From: a virus
IMG/VR virus record: IMGVR_UViG_3300050821_012385
Coordinates: 1 to 28,939 of that record
DNA length: 28,939 nucleotides
Strand: one strand, 5' to 3'
The notes under the pieces are model-generated. The model was not told the DNA's origin and made no database searches. It saw only the letters and a program-made list of their open reading frames with translations. The position numbers and the translations under genes are program-made. Numbering within the stretch: position 1 is the stretch's first letter; every line of letters begins with the position of its first letter. Shown here in pieces: positions 4,898 to 12,412 of the stretch.

Positions 4898-7753
4898 CTA
4901 CCCGGCGGCTGGCAAGGTGAGCATCTTGTCGAGCACTGCCAGAGCCTTCTCCCGGACGCCGGGATCATGAGATTTCGACAGTGCGGTGATGTAGCGGCGG
5001 TACTCGGCTTCCTCAGCCGCACGGGCCTTACGGGCCTGGTCGGTTGCCTCGTCGATCAGCGACCGGCGCTCCACCGGGACACCCGCCCCGCTGTCGGCCC
5101 GTGCCAGGGCACCGCGGACAGGCGCCAGGTTCGGGTCAGGCTGGGAGCCGAGCTTGTCAACCTGCGCTTGCAGGCCGGCGAGCCGGTCCTGCCAGGCGGT
5201 GGTAATGTCCGCGGCCTGCTCGGCGAGCATGGTCTTGAGGGTGGCCGGGTCAATACCGCGGAACTCGCCGGTGACCGGCTCCAGCGGAGTCGGCTGAACG
5301 GCTGTAGCAGGGGTGAGGACGTACCCGAGTCGGGCGGCCTGCTTGATCAGGTCCGTGCTGTCCGGTGTCTTCACCGACGCCGGAGCGGCAGCCTGGGGGA
5401 CGTTCCGGGCGCCCAGGTCCGGTGGCATCACCGACTTCGAGTTCGCCATCGGGCAGATGTCAGGGAACGTGCCGGCGATGTGATCGTGCATCGCCTGCAA
5501 CGCCTGCCGGGCCTGGTCCTTCGCCGTGTTGCTGTAATAGGTGCGGGCCGCCGCCGTGCTGGTGTCAGGCATGCCGCGGTTCAGGTTGTCGGTCGCCGGG
5601 GACGGGGCGGCGTGCCCCTCGGTCAGCGGCCCGCGCGTGAAGTCACCCGGGTCAGGCACATGCGAGGCCGTAGGAACGTTCCCGCCGCCGCTGTGGCCGG
5701 CATCCTGCGAGGCGTGCCCCGCCGACAAGTAAGGGCGCTGGTAGGAGCCGGGGCGCGGCGCGTCGGCGGGGGACAGGCGCTCATTCGGGTACATGTCGGT
5801 GAACGCCTTCGCGAGCAGCGCCCGCCCGTCCGCCACAGCCGCCTGGTCCATCGCCTTCACGGTGCGGGCCGCATCGGCGAGGAGCGTCAGCCGGATCGTC
5901 TTCTTCGACTTCCCTGCCACCGCGGCGGCGGCGGCCGCGGTGGTGAACCAGCTGTCATCCACGGCATCGGTGACCGTCTTCAGCGCCGGGTAATGCCCCA
6001 GCACCGCCTCCGCCGGGTACGCGGCACAGCACGCATCGTGCATGCGGCGCAGCCCGTACGGCACCGCCGCCATCTGCACTGAGGCGGGCACCTGGTCAGG
6101 GACCGGGTCCGGGTCCGTCGCCATCCCCGCATCCGCCTCCAGCGGCTCAACGGTGCTGGTGCCGTCCGGCTCCCGGTGGCTCCCCGCCGGGCTGGTGTCA
6201 CCGGGCAGCGGAGTGTCGTTCTTCACCGCCGCATGCGCCTCAGCCAGCATCGCCGCAGCCTGGGCCTGCGGGATGATCCCCGCGGTGACTGCCTTCGAAA
6301 TCGAGTCGGTGTAGGCGGCGAGCGCAGCCACCAGCCCCTCCGACTTCGGCGTGATGCTGTTATCAGAGCTGGTGGTTTTGGCGGCGGGGAGCTTCTTGCC
6401 GCAGTTCCCGCAGTAGGTCTCACTGGAATCGGCGTGGTAGTTCTTCCCGCACCCGGTGCACGACCTGGCGCCCGCCTTCGCCATATCGGCGGCGGGGGTG
6501 GCCTTAGTGTCGTCGGGGGTGGCGACACCGGAGCCGCCGCAGTCCGGGCACTGGCGGTTCCCGTCCATGATCTTCCCGTCGCCCTTGCAGGTCGGGCAGT
6601 CCTTCCCTGCCCCGTCACCGTCGTCCTTGGTGAGGTCGCCGGTGACGTCGGCGGTCTTCCACGACTCCGGCAGCTCCGCGACGAAGGACGGGCCTTTGCG
6701 GCGGGCGATCGAGATGATGTTGCTCTTGAGCTGGTCGCTGGAGTAGTTGTCATCCCCGGCGCGGCCGATGGAGAGGGATGCGTCGTGGACGTCCTTCGGG
6801 GTGACGATCGGGAACGAGCGGTCCTTGCCGGCGAAGTCCTCAGCGGGGATCTTGTCCCGGTCGGTGCCGCCGCCGACGTTGGGGTCCATCTTCCGCTTGG
6901 CGAGCCACAGCCGGTAACCGTCGGCGGTGCCGTTCAGGCCGGCCTCGTCACCCTCGTGGTTCCACCTCCGCCAGGCGGCACGCTGCTGCAGCAGCTCCGT
7001 CCCGGTCAGGGCCCCCTTGAGGGCGGGCTCACCGGTCAGCCAGCGGGCACGCTCACCCTCGTACTCACGGCGCTGGTCAGCCTCGTCGCCCTCCTGCTGA
7101 CGGGCAGCCGCAGCGGCGGCGTCGCCGGTGTTGTCGGGGGCCTGCCCCTGGTGGCGCATCTCCTCCGCGGAGCCGAGGCCGCCGCGCGGGTCATCACCGA
7201 GTGCCTTGGTGAGCAGCGCGTTCACGTCACCGCTCAGCTCCCCGACCAGCTCCACCCCGCCGTCGGCGGACTTGGCGATGGTCAGCTGGCAGTTCTTGTT
7301 CGCGGGCCGGTCAACCAGGCTGATCTCGGCGAGCTCACCGCCGCACACGATCCCGCCGCGGGCCTTGCCGGTCGGGTCGCGCTTGATGACCGGGCGGGCG
7401 ACACCGATGCTGTAGGCGCGCAGCACGCCTTTCTCCACGAGCTGCTTAGCGACCGGCTCGACGACGAGGCTCTTGACGTAGTGCCCGTCGCCGGTGACCT
7501 CCACCGACAGGCCCTTGCCGGCCGGGTCCCTCAGCGCCTGGTGCTGGACGCGGACGTTCCCGCCGCTGCTCAGCCAGTCGTTGAGGGCCTTACCGGACCA
7601 GTCCGGGTCAACGACCTGGTCGTCGCTGTCAAGCGATCCGTCGGTGGCCTTCCCGTAGACGAGCAGGTCACCGTCGTCTGTCCGCTCGAACTTCTCGACC
7701 GGAAAGGACAGGTAGGTGAGCTGACTGGTGGCTGGCGCGAGCGCTGTGGCCAC
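4898..7753 (-). CDS. Prohead protease (HK97/U35 type) fused to zinc-ribbon and scaffold-like region, 951 aa
   Basis: Residues about 12-165 (numbered from the GTG at 7753) form an HK97-type prohead protease that cleaves capsid and scaffold segments during maturation. The catalytic pair is probably His71 (RVQHQ) and Ser115 (AYSIG), with the family signature EISLVDRPAN at 143-152. Next comes a small domain at about 300-360 (RSFPIVTPKDVHDA, then NIISIARRKG) that I have seen in other phage proteins. Two Cys-rich ribbons follow: CPTC...CPDCGGSG (386-408) and CTGCGKNY...CGNCGKK (432-454). A long Ala/Pro-rich region and a C-terminal coiled coil (about 830-945) resemble a scaffold. It is very long for this family. 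The frame is open to ATG 7768, but CGGAGGT directly precedes GTG 7753, as at the capsid start, and the ATG has no ribosome site. Confidence 0.88.
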   Translation of the reverse strand: MATALAPATSQLTYLSFPVEKFERTDDGDLLVYGKATDGSLDSDDQVVDPDWSGKALNDWLSSGGNVRVQHQALRDPAGKGLSVEVTGDGHYVKSLVVEPVAKQLVEKGVLRAYSIGVARPVIKRDPTGKARGGIVCGGELAEISLVDRPANKNCQLTIAKSADGGVELVGELSGDVNALLTKALGDDPRGGLGSAEEMRHQGQAPDNTGDAAAAAARQQEGDEADQRREYEGERARWLTGEPALKGALTGTELLQQRAAWRRWNHEGDEAGLNGTADGYRLWLAKRKMDPNVGGGTDRDKIPAEDFAGKDRSFPIVTPKDVHDASLSIGRAGDDNYSSDQLKSNIISIARRKGPSFVAELPESWKTADVTGDLTKDDGDGAGKDCPTCKGDGKIMDGNRQCPDCGGSGVATPDDTKATPAADMAKAGARSCTGCGKNYHADSSETYCGNCGKKLPAAKTTSSDNSITPKSEGLVAALAAYTDSISKAVTAGIIPQAQAAAMLAEAHAAVKNDTPLPGDTSPAGSHREPDGTSTVEPLEADAGMATDPDPVPDQVPASVQMAAVPYGLRRMHDACCAAYPAEAVLGHYPALKTVTDAVDDSWFTTAAAAAAVAGKSKKTIRLTLLADAARTVKAMDQAAVADGRALLAKAFTDMYPNERLSPADAPRPGSYQRPYLSAGHASQDAGHSGGGNVPTASHVPDPGDFTRGPLTEGHAAPSPATDNLNRGMPDTSTAAARTYYSNTAKDQARQALQAMHDHIAGTFPDICPMANSKSVMPPDLGARNVPQAAAPASVKTPDSTDLIKQAARLGYVLTPATAVQPTPLEPVTGEFRGIDPATLKTMLAEQAADITTAWQDRLAGLQAQVDKLGSQPDPNLAPVRGALARADSGAGVPVERRSLIDEATDQARKARAAEEAEYRRYITALSKSHDPGVREKALAVLDKMLTLPAAG

Positions 7754-7774
7754 ATACCTCCGCGACACATTGTT

Positions 7775-7803
7775 TTGACATCATGAGGAAAGACAGGTAC
7801 TAT
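7775..7803 (+). promoter_or_regulatory. Sigma-70-type promoter, family member 3
   Basis: TTGACA at 7775-7780, 17-nt spacer, TACTAT at 7798-7803, then TAAGTTGT. The segment from the spacer to +10 is almost identical to the promoter at 9077. It is divergent from the protease gene. Confidence 0.9.
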
Positions 7804-7842
7804 TAAGTTGTAAAGAGATCCTGGGAGCGGGAGGAACCACCG

Positions 7843-8319
7843 ATGACGCACCACATGATCGTGCTGGACACGGCCAAGGCGAACGACTACGGCATCACCC
7901 ACCGGGGCCGTAACGTGTTCGACACCGGCAAGAGCCACACCCGGCTGGTTGTCTGGGACAACACCGGCCGCCCCAACCCCCGCAACGGCGAGCCTGTCCG
8001 GTTCGGCCAGTGCGGCCCGGTCGACGGGGGTGACGGCAAGTACCTGGACCCCCACAACCTGGCAACCGACGCGCCGGTCTCGCTGCTGCTGACCCCCGAA
8101 TCGACGTGCATCACATCCAACGGCACCAACACCGGCACCGTGGCCAGCGGCCAGGTGTTCGCAACGGGCCGCCTCGCCGACGGTGACACGGCGACGCTCA
8201 GCTTCCCGGACGGGACGATGCGTGAGACCGTCCTCCACTTCCCGCCGCACCGCAACGGCCACGGCTTCGCTACCTTCACCAGCATGGCCGCCGAGACCGC
8301 CCGCAGGAACGCATCATGA
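7843..8319 (+). CDS. Hypothetical protein, 158 aa
   Basis: Family not recognised. It is a soluble beta-rich protein with many Gly, Asp and Thr residues (HTRLVVWDNTGRP, TNTGTVASGQVFATGRL, TATLSFPDGTMRETV). ATG is preceded by GGGAGGA with 8 nt spacing. It is the first gene of the cassette driven by the promoter at 7775, and its stop overlaps the next ATG (ATGA). Confidence 0.85.
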   Translation: MTHHMIVLDTAKANDYGITHRGRNVFDTGKSHTRLVVWDNTGRPNPRNGEPVRFGQCGPVDGGDGKYLDPHNLATDAPVSLLLTPESTCITSNGTNTGTVASGQVFATGRLADGDTATLSFPDGTMRETVLHFPPHRNGHGFATFTSMAAETARRNAS

Positions 8320-8519
8320 ACATCCAGCCCGGAACCAAGATGCAAGAACTCACCGACACCTGGATTGTCAGGAACCGCGGCGGCCGCGAACTGGCCCGCG
8401 TCAACGCCCCGACATTCAAGGAGGCCCGCGAGACCGCTCTCAAGTTCCCCGCCGTCACCGAGTCGTCCGAGCGTGAGGGCGGATTCTTCCTGCGCCGCCT
8501 TGCCGCCAACGAAATCTGA
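8316..8519 (+). CDS. Hypothetical small protein, 67 aa
   Basis: No family recognised. It looks like one small alpha/beta domain: a beta hairpin (DTWIVRNRGGRELARVNAP), a helix (FKEARETALKF) and a last strand (GGFFLRRLAANE). The ATG overlaps the preceding stop by four bases, so translation is coupled. Confidence 0.8.
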   Translation: MNIQPGTKMQELTDTWIVRNRGGRELARVNAPTFKEARETALKFPAVTESSEREGGFFLRRLAANEI

Positions 8520-8573
8520 GCAGCGGTCCGCGTCCTGCTCGCCCGCACCTGCTAACCGATCGGAGATACCCTC

Positions 8574-9023
8574 ATGACCACCACCACCACGCTCACCGAA
8601 CTCCGCGCCCAGTGGGACGCCCCGTTCACCGGCGACGCGTTCGACACCGCCGCATGGGCGGCACGGTCGGCACTGACCCGGGAGCTGGCCGCAGCCATCC
8701 TCGCCGCGCCGCTGGCCGCCAGCCGCACGCAGGTCGGCGGGATGTTTATCGTCCTGGCGGGATGGTCGCGGGAACGCGACTTCGCCGTCTCCGCCGTAGC
8801 CCTGCCTGGTACGCCCGAGTGGCGGGCCGCTCTGGGACCGCACGAGCACGCCACGCTGACCAGCGACGGCAAGGGCGCGAACCGCAGCAAGTGGTGCACC
8901 TGCCCCAACGACGACGTGTCCGCCGCTGACCAGTGGGTCCGGTACGAGTACTGGACCGCCGAGGGGTGCGAGCGACACGGGTTCGTGCACAGCGAGTGCC
9001 GCAGGCTGCTCCAGGCCGGCTGA
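8574..9023 (+). CDS. Hypothetical Cys/His-rich protein, 149 aa
   Basis: Family not recognised. An N-terminal helical part (about 8-50) is followed by a strand FIVLAGWSRERDF and a C-terminal half with C107/C109 (WCTCPND), C131, H134, H138 and C142 (GCERHGFVHSECRRLL), which could bind zinc. The start has CGGAGA at good spacing. The 30 bases around it are nearly the same as those before the gene at 9475. It closes the 7775 promoter unit and is followed by a strong terminator. Confidence 0.8.
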   Translation: MTTTTTLTELRAQWDAPFTGDAFDTAAWAARSALTRELAAAILAAPLAASRTQVGGMFIVLAGWSRERDFAVSAVALPGTPEWRAALGPHEHATLTSDGKGANRSKWCTCPNDDVSAADQWVRYEYWTAEGCERHGFVHSECRRLLQAG

Positions 9024-9032
9024 CTGACAGCA

Positions 9033-9072
9033 GGGGCGCGGGCTGCCGTTACCGGCGGCCCGCGCCTCTTTT
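9033..9072 (+). terminator. Intrinsic terminator, 16-bp stem
   Basis: Stem 9033-9048 / 9053-9068 with two G-T wobbles and a 4-nt loop, followed by TTTT. It ends the transcript begun at 7775. The next promoter starts 5 nt downstream. Confidence 0.9.
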
Positions 9073-9076
9073 AGTT

Positions 9077-9105
9077 TTGACATTGTGATAAAAGACAGGT
9101 ACTAT
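9077..9105 (+). promoter_or_regulatory. Sigma-70-type promoter, family member 4
   Basis: TTGACA at 9077-9082, 17-nt spacer, TACTAT at 9100-9105, then TAAGTTGTAAA. Nearly a copy of the promoter at 7775. It sits directly behind the terminator at 9033-9072. Confidence 0.9.
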
Positions 9106-9143
9106 TAAGTTGTAAACTGGGCGAGAGCGAGAGGGGACCGCAG

Positions 9144-9449
9144 ATGCTGAACATGGCCGGCGAGGAACTGCTGGACTGGATGGTCGTCCTCGACTGCAAG
9201 CACGTCGTGATGCTCCACCCGCAGATGCCCGCATCGATGGGCGACCTCGCGTGCAAGCGCCGGGTCGGCACGACGATGACCTGCGAGCACTGCAAGGTCA
9301 CCCGCACGGTGCTCAGCGCCGGCTTGTGGGACTGGACAGTGTGGGAGCAGTACCGCGACGAGCGGTGGCGCGAGCAGCACCTGGTATCGCTGGCCCACCA
9401 GATGGGCTGGTGCGTGTGCGACCCGTGTCCCCCCGCCGCCACCGTCTGA
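9144..9449 (+). CDS. Hypothetical Cys-rich protein, 101 aa
   Basis: Family not recognised. Cysteines at 18, 37, 47, 50, 90, 92 and 95, with pairs CEHC and CVCDPC, suggest one or two zinc sites. The middle is Trp-rich (LWDWTVWEQYRDERW). ATG with GAGGGGA 6 nt upstream. First gene of the long zinc-protein cassette 9144-11980 driven by the promoter at 9077. Confidence 0.85.
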   Translation: MLNMAGEELLDWMVVLDCKHVVMLHPQMPASMGDLACKRRVGTTMTCEHCKVTRTVLSAGLWDWTVWEQYRDERWREQHLVSLAHQMGWCVCDPCPPAATV

Positions 9450-9474
9450 CTAAAACCGATCGGAGATCACCCTC

Positions 9475-9897
9475 ATGACCACCACCGCGAGCACCGCAAC
9501 TGAGACCGTTCAGGTCGCCGGCCTGTCCGCCCTCGTCACCCAAGTCGTTGACCGGCTCCTCGGTGTCAGCGGCGTAGACCCCAGCGCGGCAGTAACCGCC
9601 GCACTGAAGGAACTCGGTTACGGCCACTGCGCCTACTGCCGGCAGTCCGGCGGCCCGGACACCCTGGAGCTGATCAACCAGGGGCCTTCGTTTGGGTGCC
9701 GTGACCTGAAGGCCTGCAAGCACCGCCTGTACGAGGCCGAGCTAAGCAGTCAGCTCGGCACCGCCCGTAACCTGGTCGCCAACCTGGACCAGCCCCTGGC
9801 TGTACCGGCTCTCGCCTCGACGGTCACCCTGATCGATCACCTGCTCGCCCGCCTCGGTGTGAGCGGCGCGGAGCTTCACCCCGAACTGGAGGACTGA
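9475..9897 (+). CDS. Hypothetical protein with CxxC pair, 140 aa
   Basis: No family recognised. N-terminal helix, then CAYC at 52-55 and C75/C81 (GCRDLKACKHRLYEAEL), a plausible small zinc finger. The second half is helical (LASTVTLIDHLLARLGV). The upstream module AACCGATCGGAGAT then CCCTCATG is nearly identical to that of the gene at 8574, and both proteins begin MTTT. Confidence 0.85.
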   Translation: MTTTASTATETVQVAGLSALVTQVVDRLLGVSGVDPSAAVTAALKELGYGHCAYCRQSGGPDTLELINQGPSFGCRDLKACKHRLYEAELSSQLGTARNLVANLDQPLAVPALASTVTLIDHLLARLGVSGAELHPELED

Positions 9898-9900
9898 ATC

Positions 9901-10368
9901 ATGGCCGGTGGTTACTGCAAATACTGCGGGTTCCGCTGCTTCGTGTACCGCATCGTGCCAGACGGCCCGCGTAAAGGATGGGGCGGTCATATGGCCACCT
10001 GCGCGCAGGGCATGGCACTGGACCTGAAGGTGCTCGGTCACACGCACGTGACCGCGGTCAACCCGGTCACGGAGCCTGACCTGGCGGAGGAGATCGGAGC
10101 CTGGCTCGCCGGGGAGCAGGGCCGGAAGGCAACCGCGCTCGCCGTCGACGCCGGGCAGCTCACCGAGTTCGCCGGCTGGGTCAATACGATCTACGTCACG
10201 TTCGCGAGGGAGATCGACGAGACGTTCGCCGGCCCGGTGCCCGCCGTGAGCCGGATGACTGACGCTAACTGGCTGACCGTCTCCCGTCTGGTGCACAGCC
10301 GGCCGGAGGCTTTCCGGCTGGTCCGTTCCTACTGGAACCAGGCTGTGGAGCAGCTGCGCCGTGGCTGA
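9901..10368 (+). CDS. Hypothetical protein with N-terminal zinc finger, 155 aa
   Basis: Residues 6-34 hold CKYCGFRC then H30 and C34, a compact Cys/His zinc finger. The rest is helical (DLAEEIGAWLAGEQ, VSRLVHSRPEAFRLVRSYW). Family not recognised. It starts 3 nt after the previous stop and overlaps the next gene by 8 bases. Confidence 0.85.
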   Translation: MAGGYCKYCGFRCFVYRIVPDGPRKGWGGHMATCAQGMALDLKVLGHTHVTAVNPVTEPDLAEEIGAWLAGEQGRKATALAVDAGQLTEFAGWVNTIYVTFAREIDETFAGPVPAVSRMTDANWLTVSRLVHSRPEAFRLVRSYWNQAVEQLRRG

Positions 10369-10675
10369 CGTGCTGCCGGAGAAGATCGTGTGGTACCTCC
10401 TCGGTGACGCGCAGGCCTCCGTCACCCAGGACGGTAACGGGATCTGGTCATGGCACTGGGTGCCCGGCGGAACCCGTGAGGGCACAACCCGGCCAGGGTT
10501 CACCAGCCGTGACGAGGCGATCGGCGCGGCACGCACCGCGCTCGGCGAGGCCGGTATCACCCTTGAGCAGAAGATCGGGGAGCGCCGGTGCCTTAACTGC
10601 GGGCGGTCCCTGTTCGACCATGACCAGTCCGCAGCTGCCCCTGGTCGCTGCCCTCCATGGAAAGGACCGTTCTGA
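10361..10675 (+). CDS. Hypothetical protein, 104 aa
   Basis: GTG start inside the end of the previous gene (8-base overlap). The N-terminal two thirds look like a double-stranded-RNA-like or DUF-style alpha/beta domain: strands around WYLLGDAQASVTQDG and WSWHWVPGG, then the helix SRDEAIGAARTALGEAG. A C-terminal CLNCGRSLFDHD...C could bind zinc. Function unknown. Confidence 0.82.
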   Translation: MADVLPEKIVWYLLGDAQASVTQDGNGIWSWHWVPGGTREGTTRPGFTSRDEAIGAARTALGEAGITLEQKIGERRCLNCGRSLFDHDQSAAAPGRCPPWKGPF

Positions 10676-10899
10676 TGACCGCACCTGACCCGCATGAAAG
10701 CCACGGCAAAGTGACGTTGTCACTCATCGAGGAGCTACCCGATGGAGGCCGGGTCTTCCAGTCGTGGACGATCTGCGACTGCACGCTGCCCGCGCTGCTT
10801 GCCCGTCTCGGCCCGCCTGAGTACAGGACAGTCGCTGATGCGGAGACTGTCCTCCGCACGGCTGAGGCGGTCGCCGGGGTGACCGGGGAGAAACTGTGA
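10675..10899 (+). CDS. Hypothetical protein, 74 aa
   Basis: Family not recognised. The ATG at 10675 shares its A with the preceding TGA and has GGAAAGGA upstream. An in-frame ATG at 10657 would add six residues but has no ribosome site. The protein is small and mixed alpha/beta, with a CDC motif at 34-36 and a helix DAETVLRTAEAVAG. Confidence 0.8.
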   Translation: MTAPDPHESHGKVTLSLIEELPDGGRVFQSWTICDCTLPALLARLGPPEYRTVADAETVLRTAEAVAGVTGEKL

Positions 10900-11366
10900 G
10901 CACTGAGGACGATCTTGCCGCGCTGCCGCGGGTGCACGTGCTGCGCCCGTCCCTGCCATGGCGGGACGGGCCGGTCCTCACTGAGTGCGGGCACCTGCCC
11001 GACGGTGACACCCCAGTCCTCGGCCGGGAGGAGTTCATTACCCGGCTGAAGAAGTGGGGGCAGGCGCGTACCAGCCTGACGACGTGCATGACCTGCTGGC
11101 AGACGGCATCCCGGCACCCGTCGACGTGGGAGACCAGCCCCGTCACGGTGATGGCCAGGGAAGCCGGGCGGGCCGTGGCGCGAGATTACCCGCCGGCACC
11201 TGTTCGGGATGATCCTGCCTCGCGGCAGATTCACCTGGAGCTGCTGGCGCTCGCTGAGCTGGTCGGCCGGCACCGGGAGGAGTTCAGGGGGATCGTCGCG
11301 GGCCTGGAGGCGGCACCGTCGCTGGATGATGCCCGCCGGAACCGGAGCCAACGGAGGCAGGCCTGA
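10896..11366 (+). CDS. Hypothetical Cys-containing protein, 156 aa
   Basis: Not recognised. It begins at GTG in a GTGA overlap. C31 and H33 (ECGHLPDGD), then CMTCWQ at 64-69, may form a split zinc site in the N-terminal half. The C-terminal half is a long helix (ASRQIHLELLALAELVGRHR) ending in a basic tail. Its stop shares bases with the next ATG. Confidence 0.82.
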   Translation: MSTEDDLAALPRVHVLRPSLPWRDGPVLTECGHLPDGDTPVLGREEFITRLKKWGQARTSLTTCMTCWQTASRHPSTWETSPVTVMAREAGRAVARDYPPAPVRDDPASRQIHLELLALAELVGRHREEFRGIVAGLEAAPSLDDARRNRSQRRQA

Positions 11367-11980
11367 TGACACCGGAAGAACTGAGCGCGTTCGCTGCTGA
11401 AGTCACCGCGGCGCGCGCTGCGGTGCACGGCAAGGGCCCCGGTGATCCGGAATGGGATGCCTGGTTCGCGATCAAAGACCGGTGGACGAAACGGCCGCAC
11501 GGCCGGGATGCCGCACCTGGAGATCTGGGCTCGTACCAGCTGCCCGGTGAGCGGCCTTACGGTGGTGATATCCGCTGCCGGCGGTGCAACGCGGTCAGCT
11601 CCATGGAGGGTCACCCGCACGGCTGCCCCCGCACACCCCGCGCTATCGGGGAGCAAGGGCTTCTCCATGCGCTCCGGCCCTGCTACTGCGGGCAGGTGAT
11701 GGTCATTACGCCGGCTACGTTCGGTCTCTGCTGCGCTGACACCCCGCCGGTCGCGGTTCCGGGCGGCTGCCGCTGGTGCGGCAGTAACCTGTGCCGTGTC
11801 AACGAGGCTGACGACCTGCCCGAAAAGGACTACTACATAGAGTCCCGGTACCCGGCCATGGGGGACGCCTGGGTGCATGCCCGGTGCGTGGACGACAGCC
11901 TGTGGAGGCAGGGGCGCCAGGCTGCTGCGGAGCGGCGGCAAGCCGCACGGCAGGTGCCGTTGGGCGTCATCGAGCCGTGA
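11366..11980 (+). CDS. Hypothetical multi-zinc-ribbon protein, 204 aa
   Basis: Family not recognised. An N-terminal helical part is followed by successive Cys pairs: CRRC (71-74) and C87, CYC (107-109) and CC near 122, CRWC (134-137) and C142, and a late H170/C173. These would hold two or three zinc ions. It is the last gene of the 9144-11980 cassette, in which nearly every protein carries Cys pairs. ATG in a TGATG overlap. Confidence 0.82.
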   Translation: MTPEELSAFAAEVTAARAAVHGKGPGDPEWDAWFAIKDRWTKRPHGRDAAPGDLGSYQLPGERPYGGDIRCRRCNAVSSMEGHPHGCPRTPRAIGEQGLLHALRPCYCGQVMVITPATFGLCCADTPPVAVPGGCRWCGSNLCRVNEADDLPEKDYYIESRYPAMGDAWVHARCVDDSLWRQGRQAAAERRQAARQVPLGVIEP

Positions 11981-12041
11981 GGGCACAGGTCACCTGCTGG
12001 CACCCCAGTTTACGTGTCGACCCTGCCGCCGCCTATGCCCC

Positions 12042-12073
12042 GCGCGGCTGTCACGGTACCGGGACAGCCGCGC
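12042..12073 (+). terminator. Terminator-like hairpin, 11-bp stem
   Basis: Perfect stem 12042-12052 / 12063-12073, whose 10-nt loop contains the palindrome CGGTACCG. There is no T tract, as is frequent in GC-rich actinobacteria. It lies 60 nt after the end of the zinc cassette, in a 126-base stretch without a gene. A second, GC-only hairpin follows at about 12076-12092. Confidence 0.6.
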
Positions 12074-12093
12074 CCGGCGGCGGGGGCCGCCGG

Positions 12094-12099
12094 TAGCGT
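12094..12099 (+). promoter_or_regulatory. -10 box TAGCGT, leaderless start
   Basis: TAGCGT fits TAnnnT and ends 7 nt before the GTG of the next gene, the spacing expected for a leaderless transcript. I see no convincing -35 box. Confidence 0.5.
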
Positions 12100-12106
12100 G
12101 ACGCGG

Positions 12107-12403
12107 GTGAACAGCCCCCCAAGGATGGTTGAGGACCCCGGCGAGCACGCGTCGACCCGGATCGCCGCGGTGATGCTCGAGGCCGGCGCCGACCACCCGG
12201 AGATCGATGACAACGCCCGGCTGATCGTGATCGTCAACAACGGCGCCGGTGACGCCTCCGGTGCGGTGTGCGGGATGGGGTTCCCCGGTGATGACGGGGA
12301 CCGGGAGATGATGAGGGTGGCGATGTACGGGCTGAGTTCCCTGTTCAAGGCGCACGGCATCAATGTCACGTTCGCGTCGCCTGGCTGCCCGGGTCTCAAC
12401 TAG
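12107..12403 (+). CDS. Hypothetical protein, 98 aa
   Basis: The frame is open further upstream, but that part covers the hairpins and reads poorly. GTG 12107 follows a TAnnnT box by 7 nt and begins MNSPPRMVEDP. The protein is a small alpha/beta domain with a strongly hydrophobic strand (ARLIVIVNNGAGDASG) and a helix (REMMRVAMYGLSSLF). Family not recognised. Confidence 0.75.
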   Translation: MNSPPRMVEDPGEHASTRIAAVMLEAGADHPEIDDNARLIVIVNNGAGDASGAVCGMGFPGDDGDREMMRVAMYGLSSLFKAHGINVTFASPGCPGLN

Positions 12404-12412
12404 GGGCCGCTG

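Noticed and set aside
6176-7786. Long plus ORF (536 aa) opposite the protease
   Set aside because: Val/Gly/Arg-rich shadow of a real coding strand; no start signals. The same holds for 4862-6082.
7887-9083. Long minus ORF (398 aa) opposite three plus genes
   Set aside because: Plus genes have promoter, ribosome sites and ATGA coupling; the minus frame would begin inside the terminator and is a shadow.
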